Positions 1-10,698 of a stretch of 64,000 nucleotides of DNA are shown piece after piece. The stretch is taken from NCBI RefSeq assembly GCF_014651055.1, contig NZ_BMWD01000001.1, positions 294,350 to 358,349 of the forward strand, read 5' to 3'. Each line of letters begins with the position of its first letter. The stretch's first letter is position 1. Below the pieces are notes generated by a model. It had not been told where the DNA came from and ran no database searches. It saw only the letters and a program-made list of their open reading frames with translations. The position numbers and the translations under genes are program-made. The DNA is from Streptomyces fructofermentans. Its GTDB lineage: Bacteria > Actinomycetota > Actinomycetes > Streptomycetales > Streptomycetaceae.

Positions 1-13
1 AGGAGGAGGCCAA

Positions 14-859
14 ATGAGCGCCGTCACCGATGCCGTGCGGACCGCGGTCCCCGGCGGCTCCCTGGGGCAGTCCGTCCGGGACTCCCTCGTCGTGGCCAAG
101 CGCAATCTGATCAGGATGAGCCGCATTCCGGAGATGGTCATCTTCGGGCTCATCCAGCCGATCATGTTCGTCGTGCTGTTCTCGTACGTGTTCGGCGGTT
201 CCATGAACATCGGCGGGACCACGGACCCCGCCACCTACCGCGAGTTCCTGATGGCCGGCATTTTCGCGCAGACCGTCACCTTCGCGACCGCGGGTGCCGG
301 AGCGGGTATCGCCGACGACATGCACAAGGGCCTCATCGACCGCTTCCGCTCCCTGCCGATGGCACGCGGCGCGGTCCTGACCGGCCGGACGCTCGCCGAC
401 CTGGTGCAGACGGCGCTCACGCTGTTCGTGCTGGCGATCGTGGCCCTGCTCGTCGGCTGGCGCACGCACACCAGCGCGCCCGAGGTGCTGGCCGCCTTCG
501 GCCTGCTGCTCCTCCTCGGATACGCGTTCACCTGGGTCGGCGCGCTGATCGGCCTGTCCGTGCGCACCCCCGAGGCGGCCACCTCGGGCGGGCTGATCTG
601 GCTCTTCCCGGTCACGTTCATCTCGAACGCGTTCGTGGACTCCAGCCGGATGACCCCCTGGCTCCAGCACGTGGCCGACTGGAACCCGTTCAGCGCCACG
701 GTCCAGGCCTGCCGTGAGCTCTTCGGGAACCCCGGCGTCTCCCCGTCCGACGCCTGGCCCATGCAGCACGCGGTCTGGGCCTCGCTGATCTACTCGGTGG
801 TGATCGTCGTCCTGTTCCGGACGCTGGCGGTGCGCAAGTACCGCTCGGCCTCGGCCTGA
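14..859 (+). CDS. ABC-2 type exporter permease (DrrB-like)
   Basis: Integral membrane subunit of an ABC-2 exporter, resembling the daunorubicin-resistance (DrrB) permeases. It would form the channel for an ATPase whose gene should lie just upstream, outside the window. The 281 aa and about six hydrophobic segments fit the family: a cytoplasmic N-terminus of about 40 residues, a first segment near residues 40-60, then a cluster at about 125-265. A strong purine-rich ribosome site (AGGAGGAGG, positions 1-9) sits 4 bases before the ATG and fixes the start. Substrate cannot be read from the sequence; drug, lipid or polysaccharide export are all possible. A strong hairpin terminator follows. Confidence 0.85.
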   Translation: MSAVTDAVRTAVPGGSLGQSVRDSLVVAKRNLIRMSRIPEMVIFGLIQPIMFVVLFSYVFGGSMNIGGTTDPATYREFLMAGIFAQTVTFATAGAGAGIADDMHKGLIDRFRSLPMARGAVLTGRTLADLVQTALTLFVLAIVALLVGWRTHTSAPEVLAAFGLLLLLGYAFTWVGALIGLSVRTPEAATSGGLIWLFPVTFISNAFVDSSRMTPWLQHVADWNPFSATVQACRELFGNPGVSPSDAWPMQHAVWASLIYSVVIVVLFRTLAVRKYRSASA

Positions 860-867
860 CCACGGCG

Positions 868-901
868 TGAGGCCCCCGGCGCAGCGGCGCCGGGGGCCTC
901 A
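868..901. terminator. Bidirectional hairpin terminator between convergent genes
   Basis: A perfect 15-bp stem (TGAGGCCCCCGGCGC, positions 868-882, pairing with 887-901) closes an AGCG loop. It lies between the ends of the plus-strand permease and the minus-strand greA, so it can stop both. There is no T-tract, as is usual in Streptomyces. Confidence 0.8.
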
Positions 902-942
902 TCGGGCGATGTCCCGCCGGGACGGCGGGTCGGACGGAACGC

Positions 943-1440
943 TCAGGCGGCGTACGGCTTGGCCTTGAGGATCTTCACCGAGGCGAGCTTGCCGTTCGGC
1001 AGTTCGTACTCGGCGTCCTCGCCGATCTTCTTGCCGTTCACACCGGAGCCGAGCGGGGACTGCGGCGAGTACGTCTCGATGTCGGCGCTCGCGTACTCGC
1101 GCGAGGCGAGCAGGAACGTCAGCGTGTCGTCCTCGTCGCCGTCGAAGGCGATGGTCACGACCATGCCGGGCGCCACCGCGCCGCCGGCCGCCGGGGCCTC
1201 GCCCACCTTGGCGTTCTCCAGGAGCTGGGTCAGCTGGCGCACGCGGAGCTCCTGCTTGCCCTGCTCCTCCTTGGCCGCGTGGTACCCGCCGTTCTCGCGC
1301 AGGTCCCCCTCCTCGCGCGCGGCCGCGATCTTGGCGGCGATCTCCGTGCGCGCAGGACCAGACAGGTGCTCCAGCTCGGCCTTGAGCTGGTTGTACGCCT
1401 CCTGGGTCAGCCAGGTGACGTTCTCGCTGGTCTGGGTCAC
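943..1440 (-). CDS. greA: Transcription elongation factor GreA
   Basis: GreA enters the secondary channel of paused RNA polymerase and stimulates cleavage of backtracked RNA. The 165-aa product has the family plan: an N-terminal coiled coil with a conserved GDLRENGGYHAAKE stretch near residues 45-60 (acidic residues at the hairpin tip), and a C-terminal FKBP-like domain with SPLGSGVNGKKIGE near residues 125-140. The GTG at 1440 is chosen because GAGGAGCACCT precedes it; a longer reading from 1470 lacks support. It is slightly longer than the roughly 158 aa of E. coli GreA. It is monocistronic, convergent with the permease, and separated from the next gene by about 235 bp. Confidence 0.95.
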   Translation of the reverse strand: MTQTSENVTWLTQEAYNQLKAELEHLSGPARTEIAAKIAAAREEGDLRENGGYHAAKEEQGKQELRVRQLTQLLENAKVGEAPAAGGAVAPGMVVTIAFDGDEDDTLTFLLASREYASADIETYSPQSPLGSGVNGKKIGEDAEYELPNGKLASVKILKAKPYAA

Positions 1441-1675
1441 AGGTGCTCCTCGTAGGTACTGGGAATACAAAGCATCGCCCTACCCAGAAGAATGTTCTTT
1501 CACGGGTGGGCGAAACCACGAGCCTAACAATTCACGGCGCGAAGGGGGAGGACATAAGCCATCAGAATTACGTAGGCGCAGGCCACGGCGTGGATGGCGG
1601 AAGTGACATCCGCCGACGTCGGGCGCGGCCTCCCCGGCCCGCGCCCGCGGGCTTCCGGTCGCGCCGGGCCCGGGG

Positions 1676-2068
1676 TCAGTCCGCGTGGCAGCCGAGCAGC
1701 TCCGCCGTGGTGCCGGGAGCCGTCGTACGGAGGGTGACGACCTTGTCCACACGGGTGGCGTCCTGGTCGAAGCGGAAGTCCGCGCGGCCGACCTCGGTGC
1801 CGTCCTCGGCCTGCGAGCGGAGCGTGCAGTAGCCGGTCACCCCGCTGTCCTTGCGGACCTCCAGGTGCACCTCCACCGCGCCGGCCGAGGTGTCGAACGC
1901 GATGACCTCGGCGCTGATCCTGTTGCCGCCGACGTAGTGGAAGGCGAAGTACCCGATCAGGGCGAGCAGGGCCGCACCCATGACCGCGCCGATGATCCTG
2001 AGCCCGCGGTCGGCGCGCTCGTCCGGGGAACGGCCGTACCGGCCCTCGGGCAGCTGCACCGTACTCAT
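1676..2068 (-). CDS. DUF4307 single-pass membrane protein
   Basis: Small membrane protein of 130 aa matching the actinobacterial DUF4307 type; its function is unknown. A short polar N-terminus with basic residues (about 1-25) is followed by one transmembrane helix at roughly 27-48 and an extracytoplasmic beta-rich domain. That domain ends in a conserved-looking GCHAD tail with its cysteine near the C-terminus. The ATG at 2068 has GGAGAGGACGATC directly upstream and is preferred to an in-frame ATG at 2119. It is divergent from mca, sharing a 126-bp promoter region. This pairing with mca recurs in actinomycetes as far as I recall, but no functional link is established. Confidence 0.75.
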   Translation of the reverse strand: MSTVQLPEGRYGRSPDERADRGLRIIGAVMGAALLALIGYFAFHYVGGNRISAEVIAFDTSAGAVEVHLEVRKDSGVTGYCTLRSQAEDGTEVGRADFRFDQDATRVDKVVTLRTTAPGTTAELLGCHAD

Positions 2069-2194
2069 GATCGTCCTCTCCACCGCGCGTGTGCGGGGCC
2101 GGGTCCCGGAATTTTTCACCTTCCGGTTCGGTCACTATAGAAGCCGCCGATCGCGCCGTTTCACACAGGGGCGCCGACCTACGAGGATTGAGTC

Positions 2195-3076
2195 TTGACT
2201 GACCAGCTGCGACTGATGGCCGTCCACGCCCACCCCGACGACGAGTCGTCCAAGGGCGCGGCGACCATGGCCAAGTACGTGTCCGAGGGGGTGGACGTGC
2301 TGGTGGTGACCTGCACGGGCGGGGAGCGCGGCTCCATCCTCAACCCGAAGCTGCAGGGCGACAAGTACGTCGAGGAGCACATCCACGAGGTGCGCAAGAA
2401 GGAGATGGACGAGGCCCGCGAGATCCTCGGCGTCGAGCAGGAGTGGCTCGGTTTCGTGGACTCGGGCCTGCCGGAGGGCGACCCGCTGCCGCCGCTCCCC
2501 GAGGGCTGCTTCGCGCTGGAGGACGTCGACAAGGCGGCCGGCGAGCTGGTGCGCAAGATCCGCGCGTTCCGTCCCCAGGTGATCACCACCTACGACGAGA
2601 ACGGCGGCTACCCGCACCCCGACCACATCATGACCCACAGGATCTCGATGGTGGCGTTCGAGGGGGCCGTGGACACCGAGAAGTACCCGGAGCAGGAATT
2701 CGGCCCGGCCTTCCGGCCGCAGAAGCTCTACTACAACCAGGGCTTCAACCGCCCGCGCACCGAGGCGCTGCACAACGCCATGCTGGAGCGGGGACTGGAG
2801 TCGCCGTACGCGGACTGGCTGAAGCGCTGGGACGAGTTCGAGCGCACCGAGCGCACCCTGACGACGCACGTGCCCTGCGCCGACTTCTACGAGATCCGCG
2901 ACAAGGCCCTGATCGCCCACGCCACGCAGATCGACCCCGACGGGGGCTGGTTCCGCGTGCCGATGGACGTCCAGAAGAAGGTCTGGCCGACGGAGGAGTA
3001 CGAACTCGCGAAGTCCCTCGTCGCCACCGCCCTCCCCGAGGACGACCTCTTCGCGGGCATCCGCGACAATGCCTGA
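2195..3076 (+). CDS. mca: Mycothiol S-conjugate amidase
   Basis: Zinc amidase of the PIG-L/LmbE family. It cleaves mycothiol-toxin conjugates, releasing a mercapturic acid for export and GlcN-Ins for mycothiol recycling. It acts in the cytosol. The N-terminal zinc motif is AHPDDE (HPDDESS at about residue 12), with the second histidine region HPDH near residue 145. The length of 293 aa is typical. The start is a TTG at 2195, 9 bases after GAGG; no ATG exists at the conserved N-terminus, and the following LRLMAVHAHPDDE is the usual beginning of these enzymes. The next small gene overlaps its stop. Mca rather than MshB is favoured by the tract KGAATMAKY after the motif and by overall length. 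Confidence 0.92.
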   Translation: MTDQLRLMAVHAHPDDESSKGAATMAKYVSEGVDVLVVTCTGGERGSILNPKLQGDKYVEEHIHEVRKKEMDEAREILGVEQEWLGFVDSGLPEGDPLPPLPEGCFALEDVDKAAGELVRKIRAFRPQVITTYDENGGYPHPDHIMTHRISMVAFEGAVDTEKYPEQEFGPAFRPQKLYYNQGFNRPRTEALHNAMLERGLESPYADWLKRWDEFERTERTLTTHVPCADFYEIRDKALIAHATQIDPDGGWFRVPMDVQKKVWPTEEYELAKSLVATALPEDDLFAGIRDNA

Positions 3077-3317
3077 CATGAGCGCAAGCCTGGCACTGAC
3101 GCACCTCGTCCCCCTCGCCAAGGAGGTCGACGAGAACAAGGTCACCCCCGGCGTCCTCGGCTTCATCGTCTTCGCGGTGATGGCCCTGGCCGTGTGGGGG
3201 CTGATGAAGAGCATGAACCGGCACATGGGGAAGGTCGACTTCAAGGAGGCCCCCGAGCCGGGCGCCTCCGACGAGGCGGTCCCCTCCGGCGGCAAGGCCT
3301 CGCCCGCCAAGGGCTGA
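3069..3317 (+). CDS. Small single-pass membrane protein coupled to mca
   Basis: Unrecognised 82-aa protein. One hydrophobic segment (about residues 33-50, FIVFAVMALAVWGLM) is followed by a short basic stretch (KSMNRHMGK) and a disordered acidic/proline tail. That layout predicts a cytoplasmic C-terminus. The ATG at 3069 overlaps the end of mca by 8 bp; a second ATG at 3078, just past the mca stop, is equally plausible. Either way translation should be coupled to mca. No enzymatic motif is visible. A membrane anchor or export accessory for mercapturate is only a guess from position. Confidence 0.7.
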   Translation: MPDMSASLALTHLVPLAKEVDENKVTPGVLGFIVFAVMALAVWGLMKSMNRHMGKVDFKEAPEPGASDEAVPSGGKASPAKG

Positions 3318-3756
3318 ACGTCCGGCCGCGGCACGGCGAAGGCGCGAGGCGCCCGGCATCGGCGGCGCCGGACGCGGCGCCTCGGTCCGCCGCCGCGGAC
3401 GCACCGCTCTGCCCGCCCCGCGCCCGCCCCGCGCCCGCCCCGCCCCGCCCCGTACCGACGGCGTCCGGCGCGGGCGCGGCGGCCGTGCGGCACGCCGTCG
3501 GTCCGGGGCGCGGTCGGGACCACACGTGATCCCCGACGCGGGCGCCGGCTCCCGCCGTGCCGGTCGCGCCGCCGCCCCTGACGGTCGCGGCGCCGGGAGT
3601 CCGTCGTCCGGGCCGTGGGTCGTCCGGGCCGTGGGTCGACGGGGCCGCGGGACCGACCCGTGGGCGCCGTCCGGGGCGGCCGGACCAAGGGCGCGGCCTG
3701 ACCAAGGGCGCGGCCTGACCAAAGGCGTCGACGGACCGCGCCGCCGCCCGTGCGGC
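3318..3756. other. 439-bp gene-free, repeat-rich intergenic stretch
   Basis: Lies between the small membrane gene and the convergent end of the STAND protein gene. It holds C-rich runs (about 3420-3455) and two local tandem duplications listed separately. No convincing coding frame, hairpin terminator or promoter was found. Confidence 0.6.
3605..3727. repeat. Two short tandem repeats, 16-bp and 17-bp units
   Basis: The unit CGTCCGGGCCGTGGGT occurs twice (3605-3620, 3621-3636). The unit GACCAAGGGCGCGGCCT occurs twice plus a partial third copy (3683-3727). Copies are almost identical, so the expansions look recent. They lie in non-coding DNA just beyond the stop of the minus-strand gene. Confidence 0.8.
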
Positions 3757-6700
3757 CTACGCTCGCCGGGCCGTCACGGGGACGCCCATGACCTCCCGGG
3801 CGTGTCGGTTCGGGACCATGCCCAGGCGCCAGGCCTGCCAGCCCGCGTCGAGGTCGACGCCGCGCGCCAGCAGCAACTGGTACGCCTGGATGCAGTCGTC
3901 GAGCTTGCCGTCACGGGCCGGATGACCGGTGCGGGACAACTGGGACAGCTCCTCCTGGGCGACGGCCCCGCCGACCTCGGCGCCACCGGGAGAGGCGTAC
4001 GGCAGGAGCGTGCAGCGCAGGAAGCGCGCCCAGTCCCCGCCGCGGCGGTCGCCGTACGAGGCGAAGAGCGAGGACGCCTCGTCGCACAGGTCCAGCGCCG
4101 ACTGGGTCCGGGCGTTGCCCGCGTCCACCACCGCCAGCTCCAGACAGGTCCAGGCCTCGCCGTGGGCGACGCCGATCCGCTGGAAGTCGGCCCGCGCGTC
4201 CACCAGGAGCTGCCGGGCGAACCCCGAGTTCCGCAGCGAGCCGGTCTGCGCGGCCCGCTGGTCGCGCGTCACCCGTGCCGAGTGGTGGCGTGCGCACGCC
4301 AACCCGTACACGTCCCGGATGCGCGAGAACATCGTCCGTGAGCGCTCCAGTTCACGCACCGCGTGGTCGAGGTTGCCTGTCTCCTCCAGCGCCTGGCCCA
4401 GGTAGTAGACGGTCCACGCCTCGCCGCGGGAGTCCTCGTTCTCCCGGTGGCGCGAGGCCGCCTGGCGCAGGCCGTCCACGGCGGGCGAGGGGTCCCCGTC
4501 GACCAGCCTGGCCCTGGCCAGCTGGGTCAGGGCCCAGGCCTCGCCGCGCGGGTCGCGGGTGCGGCCGTACAGATCCAGGGCCTCCCGCAGCTCGGACTCG
4601 GCGCGCGGCACGTCCCCCATCCGCAGGCCGAGCTGCCCGAGCTGGAAGTGCGCCCAGGCCTCGCCGTGCACGGACTCGCCCTCGCGGTGCAGGACCAGCG
4701 CCCGGGTCAGCAGGTCCAGGGCCTCGCCGAGACGCGCCCGGTCCCGCTCCACGGCGGCCAGCGCGTGCATCGTCCACGCGCGGTCCGCCGCGAGGCCCGG
4801 CGAGGCCTGGAGGTCCAGGGCCTCCTGGAGCCTGGCCGCCGCCTCGGTGAGACTGCCCTGGTGGTGCAGGGTGATCCCCAGGGAGCACAGGGCCCGGGCC
4901 GCGCCCGCGTCGTGATGGGCCTCGAAGTAGAGGTCGACCACCGAGGTCAGGGTCGTCCGGGCCTTGTCGAGCTCGCCGAGCTGGCGGGCCGCGATACCGG
5001 TGCGCCACTGCACCGAGCGCATCAGCAGGCCCTGGTCGACGGCCTGCGTCAGCTCGCTGATCTCGCCGAGGCGGTAGAGGTCGCCGCGCAGCAGGCAGTA
5101 GTCGCACAGCGCGCCGAGCAGATGGAGCACCGCCCCCTGGTCGACGCCCTCCGCGTGCCGCAGCGCCGCCGTGATGAAGCTCGACTCGTCGTCCAGCCAG
5201 CGCAGGGCCGCGTCCAGCGAGGTGAAGCCGTGCGGGCCGAACTGGTCGGCGCGGGTGGACGTCTTGCCGTCGACCAGGCGGATCACCGAGTCGGCGAGTT
5301 CCGCGTAGTTCACGATGAGGCGTTCCTGCGCGGCCGTGCGCTCGGACGGCTCCTCCTCGTCCAGCAGCCGCGCCTGGGCGAACGCCCGCACCAGGTCGTG
5401 CAGGCGGTAGCGGCTGCCCCGGACATGGTCGATCAGACCGGCGCGGGACAGCGCCTCCAGATGGCGGGTCGCCTCCGGCTCGTCCGTGGCGAGCAGGGCC
5501 GCGGCGGCCGCCGCGCCCAGGGACGCCCGGCCCGCGAGAGCGAGCCGTCGCAGCAGCCGTCTCGCGGTGTCCGACTGGTCCGTGTAGCGCAGCCACAGCA
5601 CCCGCTCGACCGGTTCGACCGGACCGTAGGCCGCCAGGTCGGCGGCGAGCGTGCGTGGGGTGCGCGGCCCGAGGGAGGAGCCCGCCATGCGCAGCGCCAG
5701 CGGCAGGCCGCCGCACAACTCCCGTATGCGTTCGCACGATTCGGCGTCGTACGGTGACGAGGAGTCCTGCGCCGCGGCGTTCAGCAGTTCCTCGGCGCCC
5801 GGTTCGGCGAGCGGCTCGACCGCGAGCTGGTGCACCCAGGCGGGCAGATCGGCCGGCAGGTCGAGGGGCTTGCGGGCGGTGACCACGACGAGGCTGTCGG
5901 AGCGCTCGGGCACCAGGGTGCGCACCTGCTCCACATCGCTCGCGTCGTCCAGCACGATCGTCACGGGCAGGCCCGTCAGGTGCTGGTGGTACAGCTCGGC
6001 GAGGCGCCTGACCTGCTGGTCCTGCGAGGAGCGCTCACGGAACAGCAGCTGCTCACGGGGTGCGCCGAGCCGGTTGAGCAGATGCAGCAGCGCGTCGCGG
6101 GTGGACAGGGGCGACTCCTCCGGGCTGTCGCCGCGCAGGTCCACCACGCAGGCGCCGCGGAACTGGTCCTTCAGCTCGTGGGCCGCGCGTACGGCGAGCG
6201 TGCTGCGGCCGGAGCCGGGCGCGCCGTGCAGCACGACGACCGTCGGTCTGGTCTCGGTGCTCGCGCGCGCCGCGTGCACCCACTGCGTGACCCGCTGCAG
6301 CTCCTGGCGACGGCCCGCGAACGGGCCCGCCGGCTCCGGGAGTTGGCCGAAGGACTGCTCCAGGACACTGCGCCTGCGCGCCGCCGCGCTCTTGTCCGTG
6401 CGGCGCAGCTGGGGAGCGCCCTTCTTCGCGCCGGTCGTCGCGCTGAGCACGCGCTGCTGGTCGACGAACGGGCGGACACCCCGCACCTCGAGCGCGGTCA
6501 GCCACGCGAGGCGCAGCTGCTCCGGGCCGCCCGGCCGGCTCAGGGCGCCCGCCCGGCGGCTCGCCGCCGGCAGATGGGACGCGGTCACCCGGGCCACGGT
6601 GGCGGCGGCCCCCGCGACGCCGACGACCGCCGCGGCGCCCACCGCGGTGCCGGCGCCGGTGCCGAGCGCCAGGTCCGCGACACCGGCGGCGAGCGCGGCG

Positions 6701-6960
6701 ACGGCCGCCACCAGCAGGGGGGTTCCGGCGCCCTCGCGCGCGTAGCGCTGCCCGAAGGTCAGCCGGCTGGCCTCCGCCTCGTCCAGTGCCGCCGTATAGG
6801 CCTCGTACTCCTCCGCGGCCGTCTGCGCCATCGTGTCCAGGGAGGCCCGGGCCCGTGCCAGCAGCCCGCTTCCGTCGGTCCGCCCGCCCGACCGGCGGAC
6901 CTCCTCCTCCACGGCCCGGGCCAACAGCTGTTCGGCCTCGGCCCGATGGCGCTCCCGCAT
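3757..6960 (-). CDS. STAND NTPase with NB-ARC core and TPR repeats
   Basis: Large cytosolic signal-transduction ATPase (1067 aa) resembling the AfsR/NB-ARC class but without a SARP DNA-binding domain. The N-terminus is coiled or polar with a hydrophobic Ala/Gly/Val segment at about 100-155 that could be one or two membrane passes. An NB-ARC-type NTPase follows, with Walker [10 protein letters not shown] at about 246-254, a Walker B-like [10 protein letters not shown] and a GLPLAL sensor motif. The C-terminal 450 residues are TPR-like helical pairs with repeated GEAW blocks. The ATG at 6960 has GGAGGGGGACGCGAG before it. It stands alone, convergent with mca's partner and divergent from the DUF255 gene. 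Ligand and output are unknown. Confidence 0.82.
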   Translation of the reverse strand: MRERHRAEAEQLLARAVEEEVRRSGGRTDGSGLLARARASLDTMAQTAAEEYEAYTAALDEAEASRLTFGQRYAREGAGTPLLVAAVAALAAGVADLALGTGAGTAVGAAAVVGVAGAAATVARVTASHLPAASRRAGALSRPGGPEQLRLAWLTALEVRGVRPFVDQQRVLSATTGAKKGAPQLRRTDKSAAARRRSVLEQSFGQLPEPAGPFAGRRQELQRVTQWVHAARASTETRPTVVVLHGAPGSGRSTLAVRAAHELKDQFRGACVVDLRGDSPEESPLSTRDALLHLLNRLGAPREQLLFRERSSQDQQVRRLAELYHQHLTGLPVTIVLDDASDVEQVRTLVPERSDSLVVVTARKPLDLPADLPAWVHQLAVEPLAEPGAEELLNAAAQDSSSPYDAESCERIRELCGGLPLALRMAGSSLGPRTPRTLAADLAAYGPVEPVERVLWLRYTDQSDTARRLLRRLALAGRASLGAAAAAALLATDEPEATRHLEALSRAGLIDHVRGSRYRLHDLVRAFAQARLLDEEEPSERTAAQERLIVNYAELADSVIRLVDGKTSTRADQFGPHGFTSLDAALRWLDDESSFITAALRHAEGVDQGAVLHLLGALCDYCLLRGDLYRLGEISELTQAVDQGLLMRSVQWRTGIAARQLGELDKARTTLTSVVDLYFEAHHDAGAARALCSLGITLHHQGSLTEAAARLQEALDLQASPGLAADRAWTMHALAAVERDRARLGEALDLLTRALVLHREGESVHGEAWAHFQLGQLGLRMGDVPRAESELREALDLYGRTRDPRGEAWALTQLARARLVDGDPSPAVDGLRQAASRHRENEDSRGEAWTVYYLGQALEETGNLDHAVRELERSRTMFSRIRDVYGLACARHHSARVTRDQRAAQTGSLRNSGFARQLLVDARADFQRIGVAHGEAWTCLELAVVDAGNARTQSALDLCDEASSLFASYGDRRGGDWARFLRCTLLPYASPGGAEVGGAVAQEELSQLSRTGHPARDGKLDDCIQAYQLLLARGVDLDAGWQAWRLGMVPNRHAREVMGVPVTARRA

Positions 6961-7203
6961 CTCGCGTCCCCCTCCGACGGCAACGGCTTTCCCGGTCAAG
7001 TGTCCTGCGGACGCGGGGGGAAGGCGAGAGAGCCTCCGGCCCGCCCCGAGCCCCTCACGGCGACCGCACCGACTCCTCACCTACCCGTGCCGGGAGCCGG
7101 TGATCCGCTCCGGGGCCGGGGTGTTCCGCGCGGGTCCCGGGTGATCCACGCCGGGCAGGGGCGATCCGCGCCGCCCCGCGGGTACTGCGGCAGGATGGAC
7201 CCC

Positions 7204-9234
<2,031 letters not shown>

Positions 9235-9435
9235 GCAGGTGAGACAGCCCGTGTGATGACTCATCATGTGCGCACGTGTTCGGATAAGTCCCGCAAGGCG
9301 ACCGACCATTCCGAAACACGCTATTTATCAGAACAGCTCCCGGACTTCACAGTTCCCACCTAGTGTCTCCACCGGACGCGACAGGAGTGACTCACTGTCG
9401 CGACAGGGGGTTTCAGGGATCTGGGGGGATCTTTT

Positions 9436-10698
9436 GTGCTGACGTCTGTCTTCATCGCTGCCGTTTCACTTGCGCTCTTCTGGATGGCGGCCTTCACCCT
9501 GTGGTGGCAGATGCACGCGTGGCGTACGCCCGAAGTGCTCGCCTCCACCCGGTTCGGCAGACCGGACGGGGGCGAGCAGCTCTCGTTCTCGCTGCTGCTG
9601 CCGGCCCGTCACGAACAGGCCGTGCTCGACCACACGATCCAGCGCCTGCTGGAGTCCGGGCACGACGACTTCGAGATCATCGTGATCGTGGGACACGACG
9701 ACCCGGACACCGCCGAGGTGGCCCGGAGCGCGGAGGCGCGCGACCCGCGGGTGCGGGTCGTCGTCGACACCCACGAGAGGAAGAACAAGCCCAGGGCCAT
9801 GAACACGGCGCTGCCGCACTGCCGCGGTGACGTCGTCGGGGTCTTCGACGCCGAGGACCAGGTCCACCCCGAGCTGCTCGCGCACGTCGACCACGCGTTC
9901 CGGTCCACCGGCGCCGACGTCGTCCAGGGCGGCGTCCAGCTCATCAACTTCCACTCCAGCTGGTACAGCCTGCGCAACTGCCTGGAGTACTTCTTCTGGT
10001 TCCGCTCCCGGCTGCACCTGCACGCGCAGAAAGGTTTCATACCGCTGGGCGGCAACACCGTCTTCGTGCGTACCGCGGTGCTGCGGGAGGCCGGCGGCTG
10101 GGACCCCGACTGCCTCGCCGAGGACTGCGACCTGGGCGTCCGGCTCTCCAGCGTCGGCAAGAAGGTCGTCGTCGCGTACGACTCCGACATGGTGACCAGG
10201 GAGGAGACCCCCGGCAGCCTCATGTCGCTGCTCAAGCAGCGCACACGGTGGAACCAGGGCTTCCTCCAGGTCTACCGGAAGAAGGACTGGAAGCAGCTCC
10301 CGGGCTTCGGGCAGCGGCTGCTGGCCCGCTACACGCTGATGACGCCGTACCTCCAGGCCGTCTCCGGCGTCATCATCCCGCTGAACGTCGCCGTCGCGCT
10401 GTTCCTCGACGTGCCGGTCGGCATCGCCTTCATCACCTTCCTGCCGGCCGTCACGGCGTTCGTCACGTTCGTCTTCGAACTCGTCGGACTGCACGACTTC
10501 GGCAAGCAGTACGGGCTTCGTGTGCGCTTCGTCCACTACCTGAAGCTGGTCGCCGGCGGCCCCTTCTACCAGGTGCTCCTCGCCGGTGCGGCCGTCCGAG
10601 CCGTGTGGCGCGAGCAACGAGGCCGCAGGGACTGGGAGTTGACCAGTCATGTCGGCGCGCATCTCACCGAAGTGACCCGAGAGGACGTTCCTGCGTGA
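9436..10698 (+). CDS. Processive family 2 glycosyltransferase (QxxRW polysaccharide synthase)
   Basis: Membrane glycosyltransferase of 420 aa with the cellulose/hyaluronan-synthase signature. It has one N-terminal membrane helix (about 2-22) and catalytic acidic residues in D138-A-E-D141 and E229-D230. The QRTRW product-binding motif is at 268-272, with three to four C-terminal helices after about 300. This pattern indicates repeated addition of one sugar and export of the chain. The start is GTG 9436 after a GGGGGGAT ribosome site. It begins a four-gene operon; its stop overlaps the next start (GTGA). The sugar donor cannot be read. Shorter than CslA-type synthases (over 600 aa), so it may instead make a lipid-linked or short glycan. 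Confidence 0.85.
   Translation: MLTSVFIAAVSLALFWMAAFTLWWQMHAWRTPEVLASTRFGRPDGGEQLSFSLLLPARHEQAVLDHTIQRLLESGHDDFEIIVIVGHDDPDTAEVARSAEARDPRVRVVVDTHERKNKPRAMNTALPHCRGDVVGVFDAEDQVHPELLAHVDHAFRSTGADVVQGGVQLINFHSSWYSLRNCLEYFFWFRSRLHLHAQKGFIPLGGNTVFVRTAVLREAGGWDPDCLAEDCDLGVRLSSVGKKVVVAYDSDMVTREETPGSLMSLLKQRTRWNQGFLQVYRKKDWKQLPGFGQRLLARYTLMTPYLQAVSGVIIPLNVAVALFLDVPVGIAFITFLPAVTAFVTFVFELVGLHDFGKQYGLRVRFVHYLKLVAGGPFYQVLLAGAAVRAVWREQRGRRDWELTSHVGAHLTEVTREDVPA

Noticed and set aside
2745-3722. Minus-strand Pro/Arg/Gly-rich open frames over the repeats
   Set aside because: Low-complexity composition and antisense to mca; no ribosome site or family match.
5830-7203. Long open frame continuous with the DUF255 gene on the plus strand
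   Set aside because: It is the antisense shadow of the STAND gene; the family's N-terminus begins at 7204 and a ribosome site lies there.
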